DNA from: Planctomycetota bacterium
GTDB lineage: Bacteria > Planctomycetota > UBA1135 > GCA-002686595
Direction of reading: 5' to 3'
NCBI GenBank assembly: GCA_020853575.1
Contig: JADYYP010000012.1
Location: 157,583 to 221,582, forward strand
Length of the DNA stretch: 64,000 nt
Shown here: in pieces, positions 56,056 to 64,000 of the stretch
How the letters are laid out: each line of letters starts with the position of its first letter
Numbering within the stretch: position 1 is the stretch's first letter
Notes under the pieces: model-generated
Told to the model about the DNA's origin: nothing
Database searches by the model: none
What the model saw: only the letters and a program-made list of their open reading frames with translations
Made by a program: the position numbers and the translations under genes

Positions 56056-58274
56056 GGCGTCACGCCCTCGAGCGAAACAGAGCCGTAGGCGAGCACGTAC
56101 ACGACGTGCAGCACGATCAACAGCACCACCAGCGCGGCGATCCAGCGGTGCAGGTAGCGCCAGCTCTCGAGCACGGCGCGCAGGTCCTCGAAGTGCGCCG
56201 CGGCCAACGCTGCGCGGTGCGCGCGTCGCGCCAGCGCGGTGGTCTCACGCAGCCGTTCCTCGGCGATGCCCGCAGCGCGGCCTTCCGCGCTGAGCCGCGC
56301 GAGCGTCGCGTCGAGCTGCTTGCGGCCGCGCCACAGCGCCGCGATGCGTCCGAAGAACGTGCTCTTCCACTGCGTGGCCTCGATCAGCGAGTGGACCTCG
56401 GCGCGCACGCGCTCGACGAAGTCCCAGTGTGCGTGGTCCCACTGCTCGGTCAGCCGGCCGAGCTCGAGCTTGACCTCGTCGACGCGCAACTCGCGGCCGT
56501 TCGCGGCGCGCGGCACGTAGGCGTAGAAGTACCGACCGATCGCGCCGGTCACGAGCAACACCGCCAGCCCGAGCAGCGCATGTCCGCCGACGGTGTCGCG
56601 CGGCGCCATCGCGGCGTGGAGCAAGGCCAGCAGGAACGCCAGTACCCCGGTGGCCACGTGGCTGGTCATCCACGCCTGCAGCGAGCCCCAGCGCAGTTTC
56701 CACGTCGCCATGCGGCGCGCGACGTACAGCAGGTTGACCACGATCAGCGCGCTGGCCCCGAGCGCGAAGACGAATCCCAGGCCGCGGCCGGGGCGCAGGA
56801 GCTCGTGCTTGAGCTCGGTGGCGCGCGACTCCGTCGGCAGGGCGTAGTAGTCGGCGTGCCACACCGCCCAGGTCAGGGCCGCGAGGGCCAGCGCGAAAGC
56901 GGCAGCGAGCGCGGGCACCAGTCCGGTGCCCTGCTCGGCCAGCGGTTCCGGCGCAGGCCGCAGGCTGGGATCGAACGAGACGCCCGAGCGCTTGAGTGTC
57001 TCGACCGGTGCCACGCCTCCCGCGAACACGAACACTTCGTCGTTGGCCAGCGTCTTGCCGACCGGACCGACGCCGTTTTGCACCACGAGCTCGACCGCAT
57101 CGTCGCGCACCTCGCGCAGCTCGCTCTTGAGCAGCACGCGCAGGCGGCTCTCGTCGCGCTCGCGCTGGAGGCGCTCCGCGTTGCGAGCGCGCAGGCGAAA
57201 GAACTCCTCGCGCCGGTACGAGAGCGTGACTTCGTTTCCGGGTTGCTCGGCCAGCGCCAGCGCGGCCTCGACCGCGCTGTCGCCTCCGCCGACGACCAGG
57301 ATGCGCCGGCCTTGGTACGAGTGCGCGTCGAGCAGGCTGTACGAGACCTTCGCGAGCTCCTCGCCGGGTACTCCCAGGCGGCGCGGAGTGCCACGGCGTC
57401 CGAGCGCCAGGCACACGTGCTTGGCGCGGTACGTGGCGCGCTGCGTGCGCACCAGGAATGCCTGGCCGTCGCGCTCGACGGCCTCGAACACCTCGCCCGT
57501 GCGCAACGGGAGCTCGACCTCGCGCGCGATGCGCTGCCAGAGCTCGACCAGCTCCTCCTTGGTGTACTCGTGGCGATCGAGCTTGCCAAACAGCGGCAGC
57601 TCGACCGGCTGCATGACCACCAGCTTGCGGCGCGGGTACTTCGCCACCGTGCCCCCGGGGCCGAGCTCTTGGTCGAGCACGATCGACCGCAGTCCGAGGC
57701 GCTTGGCCTCGAGCGCGCAAGCGAATCCCGCTGGTCCCGCGCCCACGATGCACAGGTCGAGGTCCTCGCCGCGCGTGTCCACGCAGCGCCGCGCGACCTC
57801 GGCGGCGACGGCCGTGCCGTGCTCGATCGCCGTCTTGATCAGCGCGTGGGCAGTCACTTCGCCCGCGAGGAAGAGTCCCGGTGTTCCGATGGCCTCGAGC
57901 GAGCTGGTCAGCGCCGGCACGTCGTCGCGCTGGGCCAGATTGGCGAGCGTCACCGTGATCGCTCCCACGGGGCACTCGCGCTCGCACACCGCGTGGCCGA
58001 CGCAACGCGCGCCGTGCACCACCATCGCTTGTCCGTGCACGAGCTCGAGCACGCCGTCCTCGGGGCAGGCAGCCACGCACGTGCCGCAGCCCAAGCAGCG
58101 CGACAGGTCGACGACCGGATACTGGAGCTGCGCTTGCGCGCTGCCGGCGCGGACCGCGCGATCGCGATCGCGCACCCGTTCCGCCATGCGTCGCAGCTCG
58201 ACCCGGCGCAAACAGCCCAGGCCGAGCGCCACCCCCAGCGCGAGGACGAGTCCGACGAGGAGAACCCAGCTCAT
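56052..58274 (-). CDS. Fe-S / FAD-NAD(P) oxidoreductase / cytochrome b-like membrane fusion
   Basis: This 740-residue protein fuses three functions. After an N-terminal helix (1-20) comes a ferredoxin-like domain. The first cluster is complete (Cys60, Cys63, Cys66, Cys70); the second has His94 in place of a cysteine (Cys91, His94, Cys97, Cys101). A thioredoxin-reductase-like flavoprotein domain follows with FAD motif LCIVGAGPAGFACALEA and NAD(P) motif ILVVGGGDSAVEAALAL. The C-terminal third has five hydrophobic helices with His residues suited to heme b (TSHVATGVLAFLLALLHAAM and HRWIAALVVLLIVLHVVY). It probably passes electrons from NAD(P)H or a ferredoxin across the inner membrane to the cytochromes encoded next. 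It follows the coiled-coil lipoprotein gene after 33 bases. Confidence 0.88.
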   Translation of the reverse strand: MSWVLLVGLVLALGVALGLGCLRRVELRRMAERVRDRDRAVRAGSAQAQLQYPVVDLSRCLGCGTCVAACPEDGVLELVHGQAMVVHGARCVGHAVCERECPVGAITVTLANLAQRDDVPALTSSLEAIGTPGLFLAGEVTAHALIKTAIEHGTAVAAEVARRCVDTRGEDLDLCIVGAGPAGFACALEAKRLGLRSIVLDQELGPGGTVAKYPRRKLVVMQPVELPLFGKLDRHEYTKEELVELWQRIAREVELPLRTGEVFEAVERDGQAFLVRTQRATYRAKHVCLALGRRGTPRRLGVPGEELAKVSYSLLDAHSYQGRRILVVGGGDSAVEAALALAEQPGNEVTLSYRREEFFRLRARNAERLQRERDESRLRVLLKSELREVRDDAVELVVQNGVGPVGKTLANDEVFVFAGGVAPVETLKRSGVSFDPSLRPAPEPLAEQGTGLVPALAAAFALALAALTWAVWHADYYALPTESRATELKHELLRPGRGLGFVFALGASALIVVNLLYVARRMATWKLRWGSLQAWMTSHVATGVLAFLLALLHAAMAPRDTVGGHALLGLAVLLVTGAIGRYFYAYVPRAANGRELRVDEVKLELGRLTEQWDHAHWDFVERVRAEVHSLIEATQWKSTFFGRIAALWRGRKQLDATLARLSAEGRAAGIAEERLRETTALARRAHRAALAAAHFEDLRAVLESWRYLHRWIAALVVLLIVLHVVYVLAYGSVSLEGVTP

Positions 58275-58307
58275 CGCAATGGGGGCGGAGCGAGCTTGCG
58301 CGCCCGA

Positions 58308-59123
58308 TCAGCGCGGACGCGTATTCGACTTCTTGGCGACGGGCACGCCCTCGACGGCCTCTTCGGTGTTCTCGGCGGCTCGCGCGCGACGTCGCTTGCC
58401 TTCCTCGGGCGCGGCACGGGGCGCGGACTTGACCTCGCTGCCGTTGACCGCGAGCTGCCCGCGCAAGGCGGAGGTCTCGATGTACGACTTGGAGGCTGCG
58501 ACCGTCGAGTCGAGGCGATCGCAGAGCTCGGTGGTCTGCGCGTCGAGCGTGTCGAGCTGTTCGGCGACGACGGCCACCGAGGCGGCGTTGAAGTCGTGCT
58601 CCAGGAACAGCGCGTGGTCGCGCAGGTCGGCGTTGAGCGACTCGTAGGCGATGTGCGCGGCCGTCGCGGACGACAGGATCGCGTCGCAGCGCGCGCGCGT
58701 CTCGGCCAGGCGCACGTGGCTCTGGCGGCGGAGCTTGGTGTTGCCGAAGGACTCGAGGCTCGCGGTCCAGGCCGTGAACACGTCCTCGGCGGTCTCCTTC
58801 AGCGGAGCGATCGACTCGCCCAGCTTGGTGGCCTGCTTCTTCGAGGCCTCGATCTTGGAGAGCAACTCGGCGTAGGCGGCCACCGGGTTGCCGGCAAAAT
58901 CCGGGGCCGAGACCTCCTGCAGCATCCCCAGCGCCTCCTCGGCGCGCTCCTTGGAGAGCACCGACTCGGCCTGCACCTGCTCGACACGGCCCAGGAGCTC
59001 GTCGACGCGGTCCAGACCGTCGGACTTTTTCGAGCTCAGCCCCGGGATCACGGAGCAGGCCGAGACTCCGGCCAGGAATGGCAGACCCAACGCGATGGAC
59101 AGAATCAGGTGGCGCTGACGCAC
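58308..59123 (-). CDS. DUF2959-like coiled-coil lipoprotein
   Basis: This 271-residue protein has lipobox VSAC (Cys23) and a mature part that is almost entirely helical and charged (RVEQVQAESVLSKERAEEAL, LLSKIEASKKQATKLGESI), ending in a Lys/Arg-rich tail. The sequence resembles the DUF2959 family of periplasmic proteins of unknown function. The GTG start is supported by GGAG eight bases upstream. It is the first gene of the cytochrome operon. A structural or assembly role is possible but not shown. Confidence 0.8.
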   Translation of the reverse strand: MRQRHLILSIALGLPFLAGVSACSVIPGLSSKKSDGLDRVDELLGRVEQVQAESVLSKERAEEALGMLQEVSAPDFAGNPVAAYAELLSKIEASKKQATKLGESIAPLKETAEDVFTAWTASLESFGNTKLRRQSHVRLAETRARCDAILSSATAAHIAYESLNADLRDHALFLEHDFNAASVAVVAEQLDTLDAQTTELCDRLDSTVAASKSYIETSALRGQLAVNGSEVKSAPRAAPEEGKRRRARAAENTEEAVEGVPVAKKSNTRPR

Positions 59124-59452
59124 TGAGAGTTCTCCCCGTTGAACAATTTCCCCTGGAGCGCCGCGCGGATTCGCGGCGCGCCCCACCTTCGGACGCGGAA
59201 TGGCGCGCTCTTGAGCCAAACCCGACACGGGCGCTCGGGGTGGTGCGGCGAACGGTCACCGGTGCAGGAGCGCCGCCGCTACGGATCCGCGACCGAGACC
59301 ACACCGGCTCCAGCCCGCGCGCATACACTCAACGGGATGGAACCGGAACGAACGCGCCAGCGTCCGAACCATTCCACCGACCGGCGCTGCGGGGTTCGGG
59401 CAGAGTTCCTCGCTCGCTCGCCGGTTTCCCTTTTCGAGGTTCCCCTGGAGTG
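59124..59452. promoter_or_regulatory. Divergent promoter region of cytochrome operon and protease gene
   Basis: These 329 bases hold no convincing gene. A perfect hairpin GCGCCGCG-loop-CGCGGCGC lies at 59158-59179, about 35 bases upstream of the lipoprotein start, and could sit in the leader of the cytochrome operon. The promoters for both strands must be here. No specific box could be assigned. Confidence 0.45.
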
Positions 59453-62400
59453 ATGGCCCACATGATCAATCGGAGTTGGTTGCCGCTGTTCGTCGCAGGG
59501 TTCGCTGCGTCCGCGAACGCGCAGATGTCCGCGCAAGAGACCCTGTTCGACAATCTCGAGACCTGGCGCGCGGAGCACGGCCAGACCTGGCGCGTCGACG
59601 TCGACGAGGGCACGGGCTTCGCCGAGTTCCTCTACGGCGGTTCGGCTCCCGCGGCGTTCCAGCCGACGAGCGACTCCGAGTGGTTCAGCGCGGCGCGCGC
59701 GGCATTGGCGCAGACTGCCGCGCTCCACGGGATCGAGGCCGGGACGCTGGTGGAGGAGCGCGCGCTGTACCTGCCGCTGGGGATGACCGGCTCCACCGAC
59801 AAGATGACGCTGCGCCTGCGGCAGTTCGTCTCCGGAGTGCCGGTCGAAGGCGGCGCGGTCAACGTGCTCTTCGATGCCACCGGCCGGCTGCTCTCGGTCC
59901 AGACGCGCGCCCTGCCGCACGTGCTCGACTTCCCGGTGGTCCCGCAACTCGGCTCCGAGGCCGCGGCTGACATCGGTCGCCGCACTTTCCGCACTCAGTT
60001 CGGCCTGTCGGGCAGCGTGGTGCGCGAGCCCGAGCTGATGGTCGCGCAGATCGCGCGCGAAGAGCGCCGCGAGCCGGTGCTGGTGTGGAAGGTCGACGTG
60101 CAGTGGCTGCCGACCGACATGCTGCCCGAGGGGCGCGTGTACATGGTCGACGCCAAGTCGGGCGCGATCGTGCGCGAGGACGCGTCGATCCACAACCTCT
60201 TCGACGTCGGTGGGACCCTGCGCACCAAGGCCACGCCGGGTGTCGCGCCGGACTCGGCGGGCAACCCCGAGACCGACCAGCTCATGAAGTACGCGCGCGT
60301 GCAGAGCTCGGCCGGCACCGTGTTCACCGATGCCAACGGCGTCTTCAACTTCCCCGGGGCCACGGGCCCGCTCAATTGCACGTTCACGTACGTCGGCACC
60401 TACAACAACGTCACGAATCAGGTGGGCGCCGCCTACTCGACGACGTTGCCGCTCACGGGCACGGGCAATTCGGTCGTGGTCAACCCCGCGGCGGACGAGT
60501 ACACGACCGCGCAAGCGAATGCGTTCGTGTCGATCAACTCGATGCGCGACTGGGTGCGCTCGATCAACCCGAGCGACGCGACGGCCGATTTCGTGCACAC
60601 CGCCAACTGCAACATCAACTCGGCCTGCAACGCCTACTTCAACGGCAGCTCGACGAACTACTTCATCGCGGCCGGGGGCTGCGTGAACTCGTCGTACTCG
60701 ACGGTGATCGCGCACGAGGACGGCCACTGGCTCAACGTGCTCTACGGAACCGGCAACGGATTCGACGGCATGGGTGAAGGCAACGCCGACGTGTTCGCGA
60801 TGTACCTCTACGACACGAACATCGTCGCGCAGGATTTCTTCGGTCCCGGCCAGCACATCCGCGACGGTCTGAACACGCGGCAGTTCTGTGGGGATTGCTG
60901 CCCGGCGTGCGCCGGCGAAGTGCACGCCGACGGCGAAGTGTGGATGGGTGCGGCGTGGAAGATCCGCGCCAACCTCAACAACTCCCTCGGCAACGCGGCC
61001 GGCGACGCACTGGCCAATGCCCTGTTCATGGGCTGGATGAACGCCTACAACCAGGCCGACATCAAGTCGGTGATCGAGACGCAGTGGCTGACGCTCGACG
61101 ACAACGACGGCAACATCGGGAACGGCACGCCGCACTACTACGAGATCGACGGCGGTTTCGTGGCCCAAGGTTTCCCGGGCGTGCCCTTCGATCCGATCGC
61201 CATCGGCAGCGTGACCCAACTGCCCGACACGAGCAACGAGGTCGGGCCGTTCGCCGTGCAGGCGGCGGTGCAGTCGAATCTGTCCGGTGGCAGCATCTCG
61301 TCGGTGACGCTGTTCTATCGCATCGGCTGGGGCGGAGCGTTCAGCTCGCTGCCGATGAGCTCGCTCGGCGGTGGACAATGGTCGGCCTCGATCCCCGGAA
61401 CGTCCTCCGGCACCAAGGCCTTCTACTACGTGCGCGCCGTCGACAACGCCTCGAACGCGCTCTCCTTCCCCAAGCAAGGCGCGAACGATCCGCTGTTCTT
61501 CTCGATCGGCAACGTGCAGAACCTCCTGTGCGATTCCTTCGAGACGCAACTGGCCTGGACGGCGAGCATCGGATCGTCGTCGAGCGGCGCCTGGCAGCGC
61601 GGCGATCCGCTGGGCACGAGCGCCGGCAGCGTCCAAGTGCAGCCCGAGTTCGACAACACGCCGAGCGGCACGCTGTGCTGGTTCACCGGCCAGGGCTTCA
61701 GCGCGACCAACGTGAACGAGGCCGACGTCGATGGCGGCGCATACACGCTGACCTCGCCGCCGGTGACAATCGCGCTGGGCAACGCCGAGGTGAGCTACTC
61801 CTACTGGTTCTACAACGACGACGGTGACGACAGCCTGCTCGTGCAGGTGTCGAGCAACGGCGTCAACTGGACCACGGCGCGCACGCACTCGAGCTCGAGC
61901 TCGAGCTGGCGCCAGGGCAAGGTCGATGTCGGCAGCGCGATGGCCGTCGGCTCGACGGTGTACGTGCGGTTCAGCGTCGCCGACTCGCCCAACAACTCGG
62001 CCACCGAGGCGGCGATCGACGACGTGTGCTTCTCGACCGTCGCGCCCAATGGCTGCGCCCAGCCGGTGATCTACTGCGCGAGCAAGATCGATGCGAGCTT
62101 CTGCGCCCCGCAGATCGACTACTCGGGTTACGCCAAGTTCTCCGGCACCTCGGCCTTCGCGATCACGCTGTCGAATGCCTCGACCAACCGCAGTGGTCTG
62201 TTGTTCTACGGCTACGGCCAGTTCGTCGGTCCGTTCCAGGGCGGAGCGTTGTGCTGCCAGACGCCGATCCGCCGCACGCCGCTCCAGAACACTGGCTTCG
62301 CCGGCGTCGGCTGCACGGGGACGATGAGCTTCGACTTCAACGCCCACATCCGCTCGGGCGTCGACGCCGGGCTGTACGTCGGGCGCAGTTGCGCGGCGCA

Positions 62401-62476
62401 GTACTACTACCGCGACCCGCTCGATCCCTACGGCACCGCGTTGTCCAACGGGGTGCACTTCACGATCTGTCCGTGA
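59453..62476 (+). CDS. Secreted M36/fungalysin-like metalloprotease with Cys-rich C-terminal domain
   Basis: This 1007-residue exported enzyme has a signal peptide (LPLFVAGFAASANAQ) and an FTP-like propeptide (about 30-270) with LRLRQFVSGVPVEGG. The catalytic zinc site is HEDGH (421-425) with the third ligand probably Glu442 in GEGNADVFAMYL. A beta-sandwich (about 690-860) comes next. The last roughly 130 residues form a domain with spaced Cys residues and LLFYGYGQFVGPFQGGALCC followed by NAHIRSGVDAGLYVGRS and ending HFTICP. From memory this C-terminal domain recurs on exported proteins of some planctomycetes and may be a sorting or surface module. An in-frame ATG at 59462 is an alternative start. 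Confidence 0.85.
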   Translation: MAHMINRSWLPLFVAGFAASANAQMSAQETLFDNLETWRAEHGQTWRVDVDEGTGFAEFLYGGSAPAAFQPTSDSEWFSAARAALAQTAALHGIEAGTLVEERALYLPLGMTGSTDKMTLRLRQFVSGVPVEGGAVNVLFDATGRLLSVQTRALPHVLDFPVVPQLGSEAAADIGRRTFRTQFGLSGSVVREPELMVAQIAREERREPVLVWKVDVQWLPTDMLPEGRVYMVDAKSGAIVREDASIHNLFDVGGTLRTKATPGVAPDSAGNPETDQLMKYARVQSSAGTVFTDANGVFNFPGATGPLNCTFTYVGTYNNVTNQVGAAYSTTLPLTGTGNSVVVNPAADEYTTAQANAFVSINSMRDWVRSINPSDATADFVHTANCNINSACNAYFNGSSTNYFIAAGGCVNSSYSTVIAHEDGHWLNVLYGTGNGFDGMGEGNADVFAMYLYDTNIVAQDFFGPGQHIRDGLNTRQFCGDCCPACAGEVHADGEVWMGAAWKIRANLNNSLGNAAGDALANALFMGWMNAYNQADIKSVIETQWLTLDDNDGNIGNGTPHYYEIDGGFVAQGFPGVPFDPIAIGSVTQLPDTSNEVGPFAVQAAVQSNLSGGSISSVTLFYRIGWGGAFSSLPMSSLGGGQWSASIPGTSSGTKAFYYVRAVDNASNALSFPKQGANDPLFFSIGNVQNLLCDSFETQLAWTASIGSSSSGAWQRGDPLGTSAGSVQVQPEFDNTPSGTLCWFTGQGFSATNVNEADVDGGAYTLTSPPVTIALGNAEVSYSYWFYNDDGDDSLLVQVSSNGVNWTTARTHSSSSSSWRQGKVDVGSAMAVGSTVYVRFSVADSPNNSATEAAIDDVCFSTVAPNGCAQPVIYCASKIDASFCAPQIDYSGYAKFSGTSAFAITLSNASTNRSGLLFYGYGQFVGPFQGGALCCQTPIRRTPLQNTGFAGVGCTGTMSFDFNAHIRSGVDAGLYVGRSCAAQYYYRDPLDPYGTALSNGVHFTICP

Positions 62477-62585
62477 TCGGGCGGCGCGCGCTCGTCGCGC
62501 GACGAGCGTGAGCTCCACCGAGGCCGGCTGCCCGCGCGGGTGGCCGGCCTCGCGCCTTGCCAGGGGCGCGCGATCAAACAAGATG

Positions 62586-62671
62586 GGTGGACCGAGCTTC
62601 CTGAACACGCGGATTACGCTGCGTCCGTGGTCAACAGAAGCGGCACAGAGCCGCAAGGAAGACGGTCCACC
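62586..62671 (+). ncRNA. Structured leader of the IS110 element, candidate bridge RNA or RBS-blocking hairpin
   Basis: A multi-branched structure can form directly in front of the transposase. The outer stem pairs GGTGGACCG (62586-62594) with CGGTCCACC (62663-62671), continued inward by CTTCCT (62597-62602) with AGGAAG (62656-62661). Two inner hairpins fit in between: about 62608-62613 with 62624-62629, and GCGGC-ACAGA-GCCGC (62640-62654). IS110 elements are known to encode a bridge RNA in a non-coding end, which this could be. The closing arm also contains the likely ribosome-binding site AAGGAAG, so it might instead block translation. Confidence 0.5.
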
Positions 62672-63796
62672 ATGCAGAAGATATCCCAGTTCGTTGGTCT
62701 GGATGTTCACAAGGACACGATCGTCATGGCCGTTGCGCCCGGCGGGCCCGGCATGGAGGTCAAGGATCTGGGCTCGATGGCCCACGACCTGCCCACGCTG
62801 CTCAAGCGACTGAGACCTTTGGGCGAGCCGGCCCAGGTCCACATCGCCTACGAGGCCGGGCCCACCGGTTTCGGGCTATGGCGCGCGCTGCGCGATGCGG
62901 GCTACTCCTGCGTCGTCGTCGCCCCCTCCAAGACGCCGAAGGCGAGCGGCGACCGCATCAAGACAGACCAGCGAGATGCCGCGAAGCTCGCGCGTTTCCT
63001 GCGCGCCGGCGAGCTCGTGCCGGTGACTCCGCCCGAGCGCGATGCCGAGGCGCTGCGCGACGTGCTGCGCGCCCGCGACGACGCCGTTTTCGCGCTGCGC
63101 AAGGCGCGCCAGCAGCTCTCGTCCTTCCTCTTGCGCCACGGGCGTCGCTTCGAGGGCAAGAGCACCTGGACGCAGAAGCACCTGCTCTGGATTCGCGGCC
63201 AGCGCATGGACAGCGAAGCGCAGCAGCGCGTGCTCGAGGACTACGTGCGCGAGGTCGAGCGCCTGACAAAGCGCGTCGCCGACGCCACCGAGCACGTCGA
63301 GACGCTGGCTCCCGCGACGCAGTCCTGCGCCGCGGTCTTCCGTGCGCTGCAGGCGCTGCGTGGCGTCGGCGTGATCGTCGCGGCGACACTCGCTGCCGAG
63401 CTCGGTGATCTCCGGCGCTTCCGCAAGGCGTCGCAGCTCATGTCCTACCTCGGGCTCGTGCCGAGCGAGCACTCCAGTGGCGACACCGTGCGCCGCGGCC
63501 GCATCACCAAGGCCGGCTGTCCGTCAGGGCGCTGGAAGATGATCGAGGCCGCGTGGCACGCACGCCTGAGGCCAGCGATGACCAAGCACCTGCTGCGGCG
63601 CTGCGAAGGGCTGCCGCAGCCGATCCTCGACATCGCGTGGAACGCGCAGAAGCGGCTGCACAAGCGCTACTGGGCGATGGTCAACCGCGGCAAGCGCTCG
63701 CAGGTCGCCGTCGTCGCCGTGGCGCGCGAGCTCGTCGGCTTCGTCTGGGCCATCGGCCAGGCGCTGCCGCAGCCTGCGCTGCCGCCCGCGAGCTGA
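62672..63796 (+). CDS. IS110-family DEDD transposase
   Basis: This 374-residue recombinase has the RuvC-like N-terminal domain with catalytic Asp11 (VGLDVHKDT), Glu61 (AYEAGPTGFG), Asp99 and Asp102 (TDQRDAAKLAR), and the C-terminal transposase-20 domain (LRGVGVIVAATLAAELGDL, then YLGLVPSEHSSG and ITKAGCPSGRW). The motif spacing matches the characterised IS621 recombinase closely. The gene appears intact and so possibly active. The ATG at 62672 abuts a hairpin that includes its ribosome-binding site. Confidence 0.95.
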   Translation: MQKISQFVGLDVHKDTIVMAVAPGGPGMEVKDLGSMAHDLPTLLKRLRPLGEPAQVHIAYEAGPTGFGLWRALRDAGYSCVVVAPSKTPKASGDRIKTDQRDAAKLARFLRAGELVPVTPPERDAEALRDVLRARDDAVFALRKARQQLSSFLLRHGRRFEGKSTWTQKHLLWIRGQRMDSEAQQRVLEDYVREVERLTKRVADATEHVETLAPATQSCAAVFRALQALRGVGVIVAATLAAELGDLRRFRKASQLMSYLGLVPSEHSSGDTVRRGRITKAGCPSGRWKMIEAAWHARLRPAMTKHLLRRCEGLPQPILDIAWNAQKRLHKRYWAMVNRGKRSQVAVVAVARELVGFVWAIGQALPQPALPPAS

Positions 63797-64000
63797 ATCG
63801 CCTGCACGCTCTCTCACAACACGAGGCCAAGAAGACCCGCGAGGACGGCGGGCGACCCGGTGAACAAGCCCGGGAGGGGAACGCTCGATCGTGGCCCTTG
63901 GGCAGGCAGCCTGCTGCCGACGCCCGCTCTCAAATTGAGCCAGCCCCTCCTACGAACGCATGAACTGCGGTACCCAACCCGCGAATATCAGACTGCAACG

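Larger units (their letters stand above)
62570..64000 (+). mobile_element. IS110-family insertion sequence
   Basis: The element consists of a transposase gene with non-coding flanks. The left boundary is estimated at about 62570, just before the structured leader. The right side runs to the window edge and its end is not visible. The 204 bases after the transposase include a perfect GCAGGC-A-GCCTGC inverted repeat (63902-63914), perhaps part of the right end. IS110 elements do not usually leave terminal inverted repeats or target duplications, so exact ends need comparison with other copies. Confidence 0.6.

Noticed and set aside
59279..62842. Leftward frame of 1187 codons opposite the metalloprotease
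   Set aside because: The opposite strand has a signal peptide, HEDGH zinc site and C-terminal domain; this frame has none and crosses into the IS element.

Overview
The window is GC-rich bacterial DNA, about 70% by eye, with short intergenic gaps. It most likely comes from a planctomycete. The evidence is two very large secreted fusion enzymes carrying the heme-binding propeller and C-terminal cytochrome c arrangement common in the PVC superphylum, a DUF1080 (3-keto-disaccharide hydrolase) domain, a CutC and YaeQ background, many lipoproteins, and a secreted metalloprotease with a Cys-rich C-terminal domain of a type I associate with planctomycetes. No rRNA, tRNA or CRISPR array was seen. The species cannot be named from this sequence.

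Left third (1-33.6 kb). A partial gene at the left edge may combine a macro-like and a ubiquitin-like fold. Two divergent gene sets follow around an IclR regulator: a leftward ribose-type ABC sugar importer (with cutC and a DUF1080/propeller/cytochrome fusion behind it) and a rightward non-phosphorylating L-fucose pathway (MocA-type dehydrogenase, lactonase, L-fuconate dehydratase, SDR dehydrogenase, FAH-type hydrolase). The dehydratase aligns with the characterised L-fuconate dehydratase at every catalytic position. Next come a 2668-residue TPR / alpha-2-macroglobulin-like lipoprotein, a 2-hydroxy-acid pair (L-2-hydroxyglutarate oxidase and an LDH2-type dehydrogenase) that could consume the lactate expected from fucose breakdown, a PQQ-like propeller, a CnaB-type protein, YaeQ and a secreted GH29 alpha-L-fucosidase. 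Together these suggest use of fucose-containing glycans.

Middle (33.7-48.6 kb). A TetR regulator, with palindromic candidate operators at its start, begins a tightly overlapping DevBCA/TolC-like tripartite export operon. After it lie an M28 peptidase, a small membrane protein, a ThuA/propeller/cytochrome c fusion, a DUF885 hydrolase and a DEAD-box RNA helicase.

Right (48.8-64 kb). The most striking locus is a six-gene leftward operon: a coiled-coil lipoprotein, an inner-membrane Fe-S/flavin/cytochrome b fusion, a 23-heme c-type cytochrome, an outer-membrane beta-barrel, a 7-heme lipoprotein and an 11-heme lipoprotein. The order suggests an electron conduit from the inner membrane to the cell surface, here carrying 41 predicted c-type hemes. 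It is followed by a secreted M36-like metalloprotease and an IS110-family element whose upstream region folds into a multi-branched hairpin, a candidate bridge RNA or translation-blocking leader.

A dispersed intergenic repeat with a paired hairpin occurs three times (about 14.9, 23.5 and 48.7 kb).
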